Assembly: GCA_963728835.1 (NCBI GenBank)
Contig: CAVSKZ010000001.1
Location: forward strand, 310,001-374,000
From: VRUE01 sp963728835
GTDB taxonomy: Bacteria > Actinomycetota > Thermoleophilia > Solirubrobacterales > 70-9
Reading direction: 5' to 3'
DNA length: 64,000 nt
Below the pieces are notes generated by a model. The model searched no databases. It saw only the letters and a program-made list of their open reading frames with translations, and was not told where the DNA came from. Position 1 is the first letter of the stretch, and each line of letters begins with the position of its first letter. Of the stretch, positions 20,915-28,424 are shown piece after piece. The position numbers and the translations under genes are program-made.

Positions 20915-22093
20915 ATGGAGGCAGCAACCCATAGCCATCACGACCACGGGCCCGCGATCGAGCTCAACCCGGCCGGCTGGCGCGACGCCAAGCGCTATGC
21001 GTGGCTGCTGGGGCTGGTCATTCCCTTCGCTCCCTTCATCGCCTGGGCCAGCGTTGAGGTGACCGGATTCGACTTCTTCTGGTTCTTCGGCCCGCTGCTC
21101 GTCTTCGTCGCCTTTCCGATCCTCGACATCGTCATCGGCATGGACGCGACCAACCCGCCCGACAGCGTGCTCAAGTGGCTCGAGCAGGACCGCTACTACC
21201 GCTGGTGTACCTACCTCTTCATCCCGGTCCAGTACGCGGGCCTCGTCTTCGCCTGCTGGCTCTGGTCCAGCGGCGACCTCTCGACCCTGGAGAGCATCGG
21301 CCTGGCGCTGACGATGGGCGTCGTCGGCGGGATCGCGATCAACACCGCCCACGAGCTCGGCCACAAGCGCGACGGGACCGAGCGCTGGCTGAGCCGGGTG
21401 GCGCTGGCCCAGACCGGCTATGGCCACTTCTTCATCGAGCACAACCGCGGCCACCACGTCCGGGTGGCGACGCCCGAGGACCCGGCCAGCTCGCGGCTGG
21501 GCGAGAGCTTCTGGGCCTTCCTCCCACGCACTGTCCTCGGCAGCCTGCGCTCAGCCTGGGAGATCGAGTGCAAGCGCCTCGATCGCCTCGGGAAGTCGCA
21601 CTGGACGCTGCGCAACGACATCCTCGGGGCCTGGGCGATGACGGTCGTCCTCTTCGCCGCGCTGGTGGCCGTCTTCGGGCTCGTCGTCCTGCCCTACCTG
21701 CTGATCCAGGCCCTCGGCTTCATCCTGCTTGAGGTCGTCAACTACCTCGAGCACTACGGGCTGCTGCGCCAGAAGCGCGAGGACGGGCGCTACGAGCGCT
21801 GCCTTCCCGAGCACAGCTGGAACAGCAACAACGTCGCCTCCAACGTCCTGCTCTACCACCTGCAGCGCCACAGCGACCACCACGCCAACCCGACCCGGCG
21901 CTACCAGGCGCTGCGCCACGTCGACGAGGCGCCGCAGCTTCCCACCGGCTACGCCGGGATGATCGTGCTCGCCTGGTTCCCGCCGCTGTGGCGCCGGGTG
22001 ATGGACCCGCGCCTGCTGGAGCACTACCGAGGCGACGTCACCCGCGCCAACGTCCAGCCTGGAGCTCGACGACGCTACAAGGTGGCGAAGTGA
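20915..22093 (+). CDS. alkB: Alkane 1-monooxygenase
   Basis: Membrane di-iron hydroxylase that converts n-alkanes to 1-alkanols using reduced rubredoxin. Several hydrophobic segments and all histidine boxes are present: HELGHK, EHNRGHH, NYLEHYGL and LQRHSDHHANPTRRY. 392 residues. AAGGAGG lies 6 bases before the ATG. Followed by a rubredoxin and a TetR regulator, a layout known from actinobacterial alkB operons. Confidence 0.95.
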   Translation: MEAATHSHHDHGPAIELNPAGWRDAKRYAWLLGLVIPFAPFIAWASVEVTGFDFFWFFGPLLVFVAFPILDIVIGMDATNPPDSVLKWLEQDRYYRWCTYLFIPVQYAGLVFACWLWSSGDLSTLESIGLALTMGVVGGIAINTAHELGHKRDGTERWLSRVALAQTGYGHFFIEHNRGHHVRVATPEDPASSRLGESFWAFLPRTVLGSLRSAWEIECKRLDRLGKSHWTLRNDILGAWAMTVVLFAALVAVFGLVVLPYLLIQALGFILLEVVNYLEHYGLLRQKREDGRYERCLPEHSWNSNNVASNVLLYHLQRHSDHHANPTRRYQALRHVDEAPQLPTGYAGMIVLAWFPPLWRRVMDPRLLEHYRGDVTRANVQPGARRRYKVAK

Positions 22094-22157
22094 GCGCGGA
22101 GCGAGCAAGCGTGCATATCTGGTTCTTCGCGCCGCGAGCGAAGCGCGAGGTCATGCG

Positions 22158-22337
22158 GTGAGCCGCTGGCGCTGCCCGGCCTGCGGGTACGTCTACGACG
22201 AGGAGCAGGGCCATCCGCGCGAGGGCTTCCCCGCGGGGACGCCGTGGAGCGAGGTGCCCGACGACTGGGCCTGCCCCGACTGCGGAGTGCGGGACAAGGT
22301 CGACTTCGAGCTCGACCGGGAGGGCGCCGCCCAGTGA
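22158..22337 (+). CDS. Rubredoxin, 59 aa
   Basis: Electron carrier for AlkB. Two CxxCG knuckles bind one iron: RWRCPACGYVYDEEQG and DWACPDCGVRDKVDF, with the usual GFPAGTPWSEVPDDW between them. GTG start at 22158, 64 bases after alkB; the TGA overlaps the GTG of the TetR gene (GTGA). The CPxCG motif resembles AlkG-type rubredoxins that support alkane hydroxylases. Confidence 0.95.
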   Translation: MSRWRCPACGYVYDEEQGHPREGFPAGTPWSEVPDDWACPDCGVRDKVDFELDREGAAQ

Positions 22338-22966
22338 CCGCGGCTGCTGGCACGATTCCGGCAGTGGCCACCGCTCGCACGCCCTACCCGCAGGCCGCCA
22401 AGGAGCTGCTGCGCGAGACCCTCTTCGGGGCGGCGCGGGACGAGCTGCAGAGCCGCGCCTGGTCGGAGATCACGATGTCCAACATCGCCGGCGCGGCCGG
22501 CGTCAGCCGCCAGACCCTCTACAAGGAGTTCGGCAGCCGCGACGAGTTCGGCCAGGCCTTCGTCATCCATGAGGGCGAACGCTTCCTCGACGGCGTCGAG
22601 GCGGCGGTGCGCGAGCACCTCGACGACCCGCGCGCGGCCATCGGCGCTGCGCTTTCGACCTTTCTCCACACCGCAGGGGAGGACCCGCTCGTCCGCATCC
22701 TGCTCAGCGACGACGGCACCGGCGGCATGCTCCCCTTCGTCACCACCCAGGGCATGCCGGTCGTCCACTGGGCGACCGCGCGCCTCACCGCGACGATCGA
22801 AGAGGGCTGGCCCCAGGCTCCCGAGGCGGACGTCAAGCTCCTCGCCGAGTCGCTGGTCCGGCTCGCGATCAGCTACATCACCGCGCCCAGCGACTCGCCC
22901 GAGAAGACCGCCGCCCAGACCGGCGACCTGCTCGGGCCGTTCATCGACCGGGCGCTGGGAAGCTAG
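22334..22966 (+). CDS. TetR-family regulator of the alkB operon
   Basis: N-terminal HTH with WSEITMSNIAGAAGVSRQTLYKEFGSRDE, then an all-helical ligand domain of about 150 residues. The GTG at 22334 overlaps the rubredoxin stop; a second GTG at 22364 is possible. Position suggests it senses an alkane-derived ligand and autoregulates alkB-rubredoxin (inference). It ends convergent with a GNAT gene, sharing a CTAG for both stops. Confidence 0.9.
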   Translation: MTAAAGTIPAVATARTPYPQAAKELLRETLFGAARDELQSRAWSEITMSNIAGAAGVSRQTLYKEFGSRDEFGQAFVIHEGERFLDGVEAAVREHLDDPRAAIGAALSTFLHTAGEDPLVRILLSDDGTGGMLPFVTTQGMPVVHWATARLTATIEEGWPQAPEADVKLLAESLVRLAISYITAPSDSPEKTAAQTGDLLGPFIDRALGS

Positions 22967-23562
22967 GGCGCGGCCCGCTCGAGCCGGCGCTCCAGGCTGG
23001 CGCGGACCTCGGGCCACTCGGAGTCGATCACGCTGTAGAAGGCCGAGTCGCGCTGGCCCACGTCGGGGACGATCATGTGGCTGCGCAGAACGCCCTCGAA
23101 CTGGGCCGGCAGGGCGGCGAGGGCGGCGCGGGAGCGCTCGTTGCGGGCGTCGGTCTTGAACTCGACCCGGACGCAGCCGAGCGTCTCGAAGGCGTGCCGC
23201 ATCATCAGCAGCTTTGCCTCGACGTTGGCGCCGCTGCGCCAGGCGCTCGGGTTCAGCCAGGTCCAGCCGATCTCGACGACGCGGTGCTCGGGGCGGACGT
23301 GCAGGTAGCGACTGCTGCCGATCGCCCTGCCGCTGCCGGCGTCGCGGATGGTGAACGGCCCCTCGTTGCCGGCCGCGGCGGCCTCCAGCGCCAGCCGCAT
23401 CCAGAGGTCGAAACGATCGCGCTCGTTCAGGTTCGCCAGCCATGCCCAGATCTCCGCCGGCTGCGCCGCCTCCCAGAGCTCCTCGGCATGCTCCTCCCGC
23501 AGCAGCTCGAGCATGACGATCGCTCCGTCGAGGCGTGCGGTGAGGCTCTCCACGGCCGCCAT
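22963..23562 (-). CDS. GNAT acetyltransferase, RimJ/RimL-like
   Basis: About 199 residues resembling ribosomal-protein or small-molecule N-acetyltransferases: VMLELLREEHAEELWEAA, GSSRYLHVRPEHRVVEIGWTWLNP, and RHAFETLGCVRVEFKTDARNERSRAAL, the acetyl-CoA binding end. The frame extends upstream into a 42-bp palindrome, so I place the start at the ATG at 23562. Substrate unknown. Confidence 0.85.
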   Translation of the reverse strand: MAAVESLTARLDGAIVMLELLREEHAEELWEAAQPAEIWAWLANLNERDRFDLWMRLALEAAAAGNEGPFTIRDAGSGRAIGSSRYLHVRPEHRVVEIGWTWLNPSAWRSGANVEAKLLMMRHAFETLGCVRVEFKTDARNERSRAALAALPAQFEGVLRSHMIVPDVGQRDSAFYSVIDSEWPEVRASLERRLERAAP

Positions 23563-23581
23563 TCTCCCAACGTGCCCCTCG

Positions 23582-23623
23582 GTTGAAGGATTGACCGGGC
23601 GATAACCCGGAAAATCCTTCAAC
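23582..23623 (-). repeat. 42-bp palindromic repeat, copy b
   Basis: Arms GTTGAAGGATT and AATCCTTCAAC are perfect 11-bp complements around CCGGG...CCCGG. Read on the minus strand it is in the same orientation as copy a (TTTTCCGG on the 5' side) and again provides the TGA stop (CGT-TGA) of the gene ending there, a GNAT at 23619-24101. Confidence 0.85.
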
Positions 23624-24101
23624 GAAGCGGCGAGAGGCGGAAGACGAAGCGCGCGTGGCCGGTCTCGTCGACGCTGTCGCGCTCGGGGGTCCGCTCATAG
23701 CCGAGCGATTCGTAGAGCCGGTGGCCCGCGGTCTGGTAGGGGCGGCTCCAGAGCGCGATCGCCGGCCAGCCTTCCGCCCGCGCCAGCGCCGTGCAGCGCT
23801 CGGCCAGGCAGCGGCCGACGCCGCCGCGGCGGGCGCCCGAGCCGACGACGAGCCGGGCCAGTTCGGCCTCGCCCTCGCGGGCGACGGCTCGGCTCGGCTC
23901 TCCGGGCGCGAGCAGGGCGGCGACGCCGACGATCTCGCCGTCGCGCTCGGCGACGAGGAGGTGCGCCGCGGCCGCCGCGGTGGCGTCGAAATCGGAGCGG
24001 GCGTAGGGCGTGTCCCGGCCGCCCTCGCCTTCGGTGAAGTACGCCTCGGTCCAGAGCGCGACGACCGCCTCCGCGTCCCGCTCCGTCGCCTCCCGGATCA
24101 C
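23619..24101 (-). CDS. GNAT acetyltransferase
   Basis: About 160 residues with the full GNAT order: IREATERDAEAVVALW, AAHLLVAERDGEIVGVAALL, ELARLVVGSGARRGGVGRCLAE (the acetyl-CoA R/Q-x-x-G-x-G/A loop, here RRGGVG), and GHRLYESLGYERTPE. GTG start overlaps the dtd stop (GTGA), so it is co-translated with dtd. The stop is inside palindrome copy b. Substrate unknown. Confidence 0.88.
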   Translation of the reverse strand: MIREATERDAEAVVALWTEAYFTEGEGGRDTPYARSDFDATAAAAAHLLVAERDGEIVGVAALLAPGEPSRAVAREGEAELARLVVGSGARRGGVGRCLAERCTALARAEGWPAIALWSRPYQTAGHRLYESLGYERTPERDSVDETGHARFVFRLSPLR

Positions 24102-24514
24102 GACTCCAGCAGCAGGGTCACGGGGCCGTCGTTGACGAGGGCCACGCCCATGCAGGCGCCGAAGACGCCCCTGGCGGCGCCGAGGCGCTCGCAAAAGCGG
24201 TCGTAGAGCGGCTCGGCCTCGGCGCCGGGCGCCGCATCCACGTAGCTGGGGCGGTTGCCCTTGCGGGCGTCGCCGTAGAGGGTGAACTGGCTGACGCAGA
24301 GCACCTCGCGCTCGCCCAGCGGCTCGTTCATCCGCCCCTCTCCGTCGTCGAAGATCCGCAGCTTGCGCACCTTGTCCGCCAGGCGGTCGGCGTCATCCTC
24401 GCTGTCGCCGCGCCTCACCCCGAGCAGGATCAGCATTCCGGGGCCGATCTGCGCCACCCGCTCGCCCTCGACGTCGACGGCGGCCTGGCTGACCCGCTGG
24501 ACGAGCGCTCTCAT
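24098..24514 (-). CDS. dtd: D-aminoacyl-tRNA deacylase
   Basis: Homodimeric deacylase that hydrolyses D-aminoacyl-tRNAs. Starts MRALVQRVSQAAVDVEG; catalytic Ser-Gln-Phe-Thr in LCVSQFTLYGDARKGNRPSY, and the Gly-Pro motif in VNDGPVTLLLES. 138 residues, normal length. It leads a two-gene minus-strand unit with the GNAT and diverges from the zinc operon. Confidence 0.95.
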   Translation of the reverse strand: MRALVQRVSQAAVDVEGERVAQIGPGMLILLGVRRGDSEDDADRLADKVRKLRIFDDGEGRMNEPLGEREVLCVSQFTLYGDARKGNRPSYVDAAPGAEAEPLYDRFCERLGAARGVFGACMGVALVNDGPVTLLLES

Positions 24515-24566
24515 CTCCGGCTCCCGCGCACGAGCGCACCGTATAGGAGGGCACCGAAAGAAAATA

Positions 24567-24583
24567 AAAATGGATCTCATTTT
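24567..24583. promoter_or_regulatory. Candidate Zur operator for the zinc operon
   Basis: AAAATGGATCTCATTTT is a perfect 6-bp inverted repeat with a 5-bp centre, resembling actinobacterial Zur boxes (TGAAAATGATTTTCA type). It sits 16-32 bases before the GTG of an operon whose last gene encodes a Zur/Fur protein. An ATTTAAT just downstream (about 24584-24590) could be a -10 element, giving a leaderless transcript. Confidence 0.6.
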
Positions 24584-24598
24584 GATTTAATCGCGGCC

Positions 24599-26350
24599 GT
24601 GCTCGAGCCGTTCCAGCTGCCCTTCGTCCAGCGTGGCCTGCTCGAGGTGGCGATCCTCGCCGTGCCGGCCGGCCTGCTCGGCACCTGGATCGTCCTGCGC
24701 GGCCTCACCTTCTTCTCCCACTCGGTCGGGACGGCGGCATTCCCGGGGCTGGTGCTCGCCGACGGGCTCGGCTTCGCGGCTCCGCTGGGGGCCTTCGGCG
24801 CCGCGCTCCTCTTCAGCGCCGGCACGGCGCTGCTGTCCCGCCGCGAGGAGGAGGGGCGCGACGCGGCGGTCGCGATCGTCCTCGTCGGCTGCCTGGCCGC
24901 CGGCACGATCCTCGCCAGCGACGTCTTCGGCTCCGGCGCCAACGTCGAGACCCTGCTCTTCGGCAGCCTGCTCCTGGTCGACGACGGCGACATCGCCCTC
25001 GCCGCCGCCGCGGCCGGCGCCACCGTGCTCGCCACGCTGCTGGTCGGTCATCGCTGGCTGGCGGCCGGCTTCGACCCCGCCTCGGCCAAGGCCCTGGGGA
25101 CCGGCGCCCGCGGCCTCGAGCTCGTGCTCCTCGGCCTGGTCGCCTTCGCGATCGTCGCCGCGCTCTCGACGATCGGGGCGCTGCTGGTCGCGGCGCTCTT
25201 CGTCGTGCCCGCCCTCACCGTCCGCCTCTTCGTCGAGCGAATGCTGCCCTGGCAGCTCGCCAGCGTCGCGCTCGTCGCCGTCGAGGGGACAGTCGGGCTC
25301 TGGCTCTCGGTCAAGACCGACGCCCCGCCCGGGGCGACGATCGCCGTCGTCGCCGGCGCAGCCTTCGTCCTCGCCGCCGCGGCACGATCGCTGCCGCGCG
25401 CAGCGCGCAGGCCCGCCCTCGTCGCGGCCGCCCTCGTTGCCCCCATGCTGCTCTTCACCGGGTGCTCCGGCGGCTCCGACGGCGAGGACGGCCGGCTCGA
25501 CGTGGTCGCGACAACCACCCAGGTGGGCGACTTCGTCAGCCAGGTCGGCGGCGGCGCGGTCGCGGTCGACCAGATCCTCCAGCCGAACACCGACCCTCAC
25601 GAGTACGAGCCGCGTCCCAGCGACGTGGTCGCGACCGCCGCGGCCGAGCTCGTCTTCACCAGCGGCGACGAGCTCGACGAGTGGATCGGCGAGGTGGTCT
25701 CCGACAGCGGCAGCGAGGCCCGGGTCGTCGACCTGGGGGCCGCGGCGCCCGAGCGGCTGCCCGGCGAGCGGAGCGGGGAGGAGGCGTCCACCCACGACCC
25801 CCACTGGTGGCACGACCCGCGCAACGCCGAGGCCGCGGTGCGCCAGGTCGAGCGCAGCCTGGCGGCCGCCGACCCGGCCCACAGGCACGTGTTCGAGCGC
25901 CGGGCCGCGGCCTACCTCACCCGGCTGCGGGCGCTCGACGCCGGCATCGCCCGCTGCATGGAGTCGGTTCCCGCTACCCGCCGCAAGCTGGTCACCGACC
26001 ACGACGCCTTCGGGTACTTCGCCCGCCGCTACGGCATCGACGTGGTCGGCGCCGTGATCCCCTCGCAGGCGACCCAGGCCCAGCCCTCGGCCAAGGACCT
26101 CAGCGCCCTGGCGGGCTTGATCGAACGCGAGGGCGTCGATGCGGTCTTCCCCGAGAGCTCGCTCAGCCCGAAGGTCGCGGAGGCGATCGCGGCCCAGACC
26201 GGCGCCACGGCGGAGCACACGCTCTACGGAGACACGCTCGGCCCGGCCGGCTCCGACGGCGCCACCTACGTGCAGATGGAGGCGGCCAACGCGGACTCGA
26301 TGGTCCGCGGCTTCACCGGAGGGAGGCGCGGGTGCGAGACCGGCTCCTGA
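24599..26350 (+). CDS. Fused zinc ABC transporter permease (ZnuB) and substrate-binding protein (ZnuA)
   Basis: One uninterrupted 583-residue frame. Residues 1 to about 270 are an ABC-3 family permease (LLGTWIVLRGLTFFSHSVGTAA, GFDPASAKALG, ALLVAALFVVPALTVRL). Residues from about 275 form an anchor with a lipobox-like end (LVAPMLLFTGCSGG) running into a ZnuA-type solute-binding domain: VVATTTQVGDFVSQVGG, NTDPHEYEPRPSDV, a metal histidine in HDPHWWHDPRNA, KLVTDHDAFGYFARRYGI and VFPESSLSPKVAEAIA. No credible internal start exists for a separate lipoprotein. GTG start; the end overlaps the ATPase gene by 19 bases. Confidence 0.88.
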   Translation: MLEPFQLPFVQRGLLEVAILAVPAGLLGTWIVLRGLTFFSHSVGTAAFPGLVLADGLGFAAPLGAFGAALLFSAGTALLSRREEEGRDAAVAIVLVGCLAAGTILASDVFGSGANVETLLFGSLLLVDDGDIALAAAAAGATVLATLLVGHRWLAAGFDPASAKALGTGARGLELVLLGLVAFAIVAALSTIGALLVAALFVVPALTVRLFVERMLPWQLASVALVAVEGTVGLWLSVKTDAPPGATIAVVAGAAFVLAAAARSLPRAARRPALVAAALVAPMLLFTGCSGGSDGEDGRLDVVATTTQVGDFVSQVGGGAVAVDQILQPNTDPHEYEPRPSDVVATAAAELVFTSGDELDEWIGEVVSDSGSEARVVDLGAAAPERLPGERSGEEASTHDPHWWHDPRNAEAAVRQVERSLAAADPAHRHVFERRAAAYLTRLRALDAGIARCMESVPATRRKLVTDHDAFGYFARRYGIDVVGAVIPSQATQAQPSAKDLSALAGLIEREGVDAVFPESSLSPKVAEAIAAQTGATAEHTLYGDTLGPAGSDGATYVQMEAANADSMVRGFTGGRRGCETGS

Positions 26351-27084
26351 TCGAGGCCGCCGACCTGGCGGCCGGATACGACGGCGCGCCGGCGATCTCC
26401 GGCGTCACCTTCTCGCTGCGCCCCGGCCAGAGGCTCGCCCTGCTCGGCTCCAACGGCGGCGGCAAGACGACGTTGCTGCGCGCGGTGCTCGGCGAACTGC
26501 GGACCTTCGGCGGCACGCTGCGCGTCTCCGCGACCTGCGGCACGGTGCCGCAGACCGAGCGTTCCCGCCTCGACTACCCCGTCTCCGCCCTCGACGTGGC
26601 GACGATGGGGACGCTCGCGGCCCTGCCCTGGTGGCGCCGGCCCGGGCGGCGCGAGCGCGAGGCGGCCGGCCGGGCGCTGGAGCGGGTCGGCTTGGCGTCG
26701 CTGGCCGGGGAAACCTTCGGCCGCCTCTCCGGCGGCCAGCGCCAGCGGGTCCTGATCGCCCGCGCCCTCGCGCGGGACGCCGGCGTGCTGCTGCTCGACG
26801 AGCCGTTCTCGGGCCTCGACCGCCCCAGCGGCGAGCGGCTGGAAGCGCTGATCGGCGAGCTGACGAGCGAGGGCAGGGGGGTCGTGATCGCCACCCACGA
26901 CCTCGAGCAGGCCCGCGCCTGCGACCTCGTCCTCTGCATCGCCGGGCGCCAGATCGCCTGCGGCCCCCCCGAGGAGGTGCTCGCCGACGTCGGCGTGCTG
27001 GAAGCGACCTACGGCGGGGCGATCGTCGAGCTCCCCGGCGGCGGCGGCCGCGCGATCCTCCCACCGCATCATCACCACCGCTGA
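26332..27084 (+). CDS. znuC: Zinc/manganese ABC transporter ATP-binding protein
   Basis: 250-residue ABC ATPase. Walker A LLGSNGGGKTTLL, Q-loop in GTVPQTERSRLDYP, signature RLSGGQRQRVLIARALA, Walker B VLLLDEPFSGLD, and H-loop VIATHDLEQA. The C-terminus is PPHHHHR, a possible metal-binding tail. GTG start inside the end of the fused permease gene; TGA overlaps the next ATG (TGATG). It energises both permeases of the operon or one of two alternative complexes. Confidence 0.93.
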   Translation: MRDRLLIEAADLAAGYDGAPAISGVTFSLRPGQRLALLGSNGGGKTTLLRAVLGELRTFGGTLRVSATCGTVPQTERSRLDYPVSALDVATMGTLAALPWWRRPGRREREAAGRALERVGLASLAGETFGRLSGGQRQRVLIARALARDAGVLLLDEPFSGLDRPSGERLEALIGELTSEGRGVVIATHDLEQARACDLVLCIAGRQIACGPPEEVLADVGVLEATYGGAIVELPGGGGRAILPPHHHHR

Positions 27085-27926
27085 TGCTCGAGCCCTTGCA
27101 GGAACCGTTCATGCAGCGCGCCCTCGCGGAGGTGGTGCTGATCGGCGTCGCCGGCGGCGCGCTCGGCTGCTGGGTCGTCTTCTACGGCCTCTCCTACGCC
27201 GCCGAGTCGCTCGCCCACTCGCTCTTCCCCGGGCTCGTCCTCGCCGCCATCGCCGGCGTCCCGCTGCTGCTCGGCGCCACCCCGGCGGCGCTCGTCGCGG
27301 CGCTGGCGATCGCCCTCGGCGCCAGGGTGGGCGGGGTGAGCAGAGAAGCGACCGTTGCGGTGGTGGTGACGACGATGTTCGGGCTCGGCGTGCTGCTCGC
27401 CCTCTCGCCGCAGTCCCCGCCGGGGGTCGAGGCGCTGCTCTTCGGCGACCCGTTCGGGGTCACCGACGCCGACCTGGTTGCGGCCGCGGCCCTGGCGGCG
27501 CTCGTGCTCCTCGCCCTCAGGCTCCTGCACGGCACGCTGCTGGTGGCCGGCTTCGACCGCGGCGCGGCGCGGGCGCTCGGCGTCTCTCCGGCCCTCGCCG
27601 ACGCGGCACTGCTCGTCCTGCTGGCCGCCGCGACCGTGGTCGCCGTGCAGGGGCTCGGCAACCTGCTCGTCGTCGCCGTCTTCGTCGGGCCGGCCGCCGC
27701 CGCGCGGCGGCTCGCCGACCGGATGCTGCCGACGATGCTGCTCGCCACTGCCATCGCCGTCCTCGCGGCGGTCGGCGGGCTGTACCTCTCCTACTACGCC
27801 GGCACCGCCGGGGGAGCCTCGGTGGTGGCGGCGATCGTCGCGGCATACCTGCTCTCCCTGCCGCTCGGTGCCTGGCTCGCGGCGCGCCGATCGGCGCCGC
27901 CACGGGCTGAGGCTACGATCGCCTGA
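27084..27926 (+). CDS. znuB: Zinc/manganese ABC transporter permease (ZnuB family), second copy
   Basis: 280-residue ABC-3 permease with about eight membrane helices. Opens LEPLQEPFMQRALAEVVLIG, nearly the same as the fused permease, and has GLSYAAESLAHSLFPGLVLA and GFDRGAARALGVSP. The two permeases of one operon are paralogues that could form a heterodimer with the single ATPase. ATG and TGA overlaps on both sides show translational coupling. Confidence 0.92.
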   Translation: MLEPLQEPFMQRALAEVVLIGVAGGALGCWVVFYGLSYAAESLAHSLFPGLVLAAIAGVPLLLGATPAALVAALAIALGARVGGVSREATVAVVVTTMFGLGVLLALSPQSPPGVEALLFGDPFGVTDADLVAAAALAALVLLALRLLHGTLLVAGFDRGAARALGVSPALADAALLVLLAAATVVAVQGLGNLLVVAVFVGPAAAARRLADRMLPTMLLATAIAVLAAVGGLYLSYYAGTAGGASVVAAIVAAYLLSLPLGAWLAARRSAPPRAEATIA

Positions 27927-28372
27927 TGCCGGCCAAGGCCGACAGCGCCTGGGCCGAGCACGCTCTCCGCGCCTTCCGGCAGGCGGGCTACCGGCGCGGC
28001 GGCGCCCGCACCGCGGTCGTCGAGGCACTGGCCCGCCACGACTGCGCCGTCACCGCGATCGAGCTCGACGACGAGCTGCGCCGGCAGCGGCCCGCGGTGG
28101 GGCGCGCCAGCGTCTACCGGGCGCTGGAGCAGCTGGAGCAGCTCGGCTTGGTGCAGCGGATGGAGGTGACGCGGGGGACGGCCGGATACGAGCGCGTCGA
28201 GCCCGGCGGCGAGCACCACCACCACGCGATCTGCCGCCGGTGCGGGAGCATGGTCCCGTTCGAGGACCCCTCGCTCGAGCGCGCGATCGAGAAGCTGTCC
28301 GAGGAGATCAGCTTCGAGGTCACCGACCACGACGTGGTCCTGCGCGGCCTCTGCGAGCGCTGCTCGGGCTAG
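27926..28372 (+). CDS. zur: Fur-family zinc uptake regulator
   Basis: 148 residues. Winged helix with GGARTAVVEALARHDCAVTAIELDDEL and VGRASVYRALEQLEQLGLV; dimerisation domain with the metal sites EHHHHAICRRCGSMV and a terminal CERCSG (two CxxC pairs for structural zinc). Last gene of the zinc operon, starting within TGATG. It probably represses the operon through the palindrome at 24567-24583. Confidence 0.92.
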   Translation: MPAKADSAWAEHALRAFRQAGYRRGGARTAVVEALARHDCAVTAIELDDELRRQRPAVGRASVYRALEQLEQLGLVQRMEVTRGTAGYERVEPGGEHHHHAICRRCGSMVPFEDPSLERAIEKLSEEISFEVTDHDVVLRGLCERCSG

Positions 28373-28424
28373 GAGACTGGCGGCGGGCTCCATCGCGGCC
28401 CGGATAGATGCGAAGCTGCCCGCC

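Noticed and set aside
24587..26218. Minus-strand open frame of over 500 codons opposite the fused zinc gene
   Set aside because: Low-complexity Gly/Arg/Glu-rich antisense frame; the plus strand has clear permease and binding-protein motifs.
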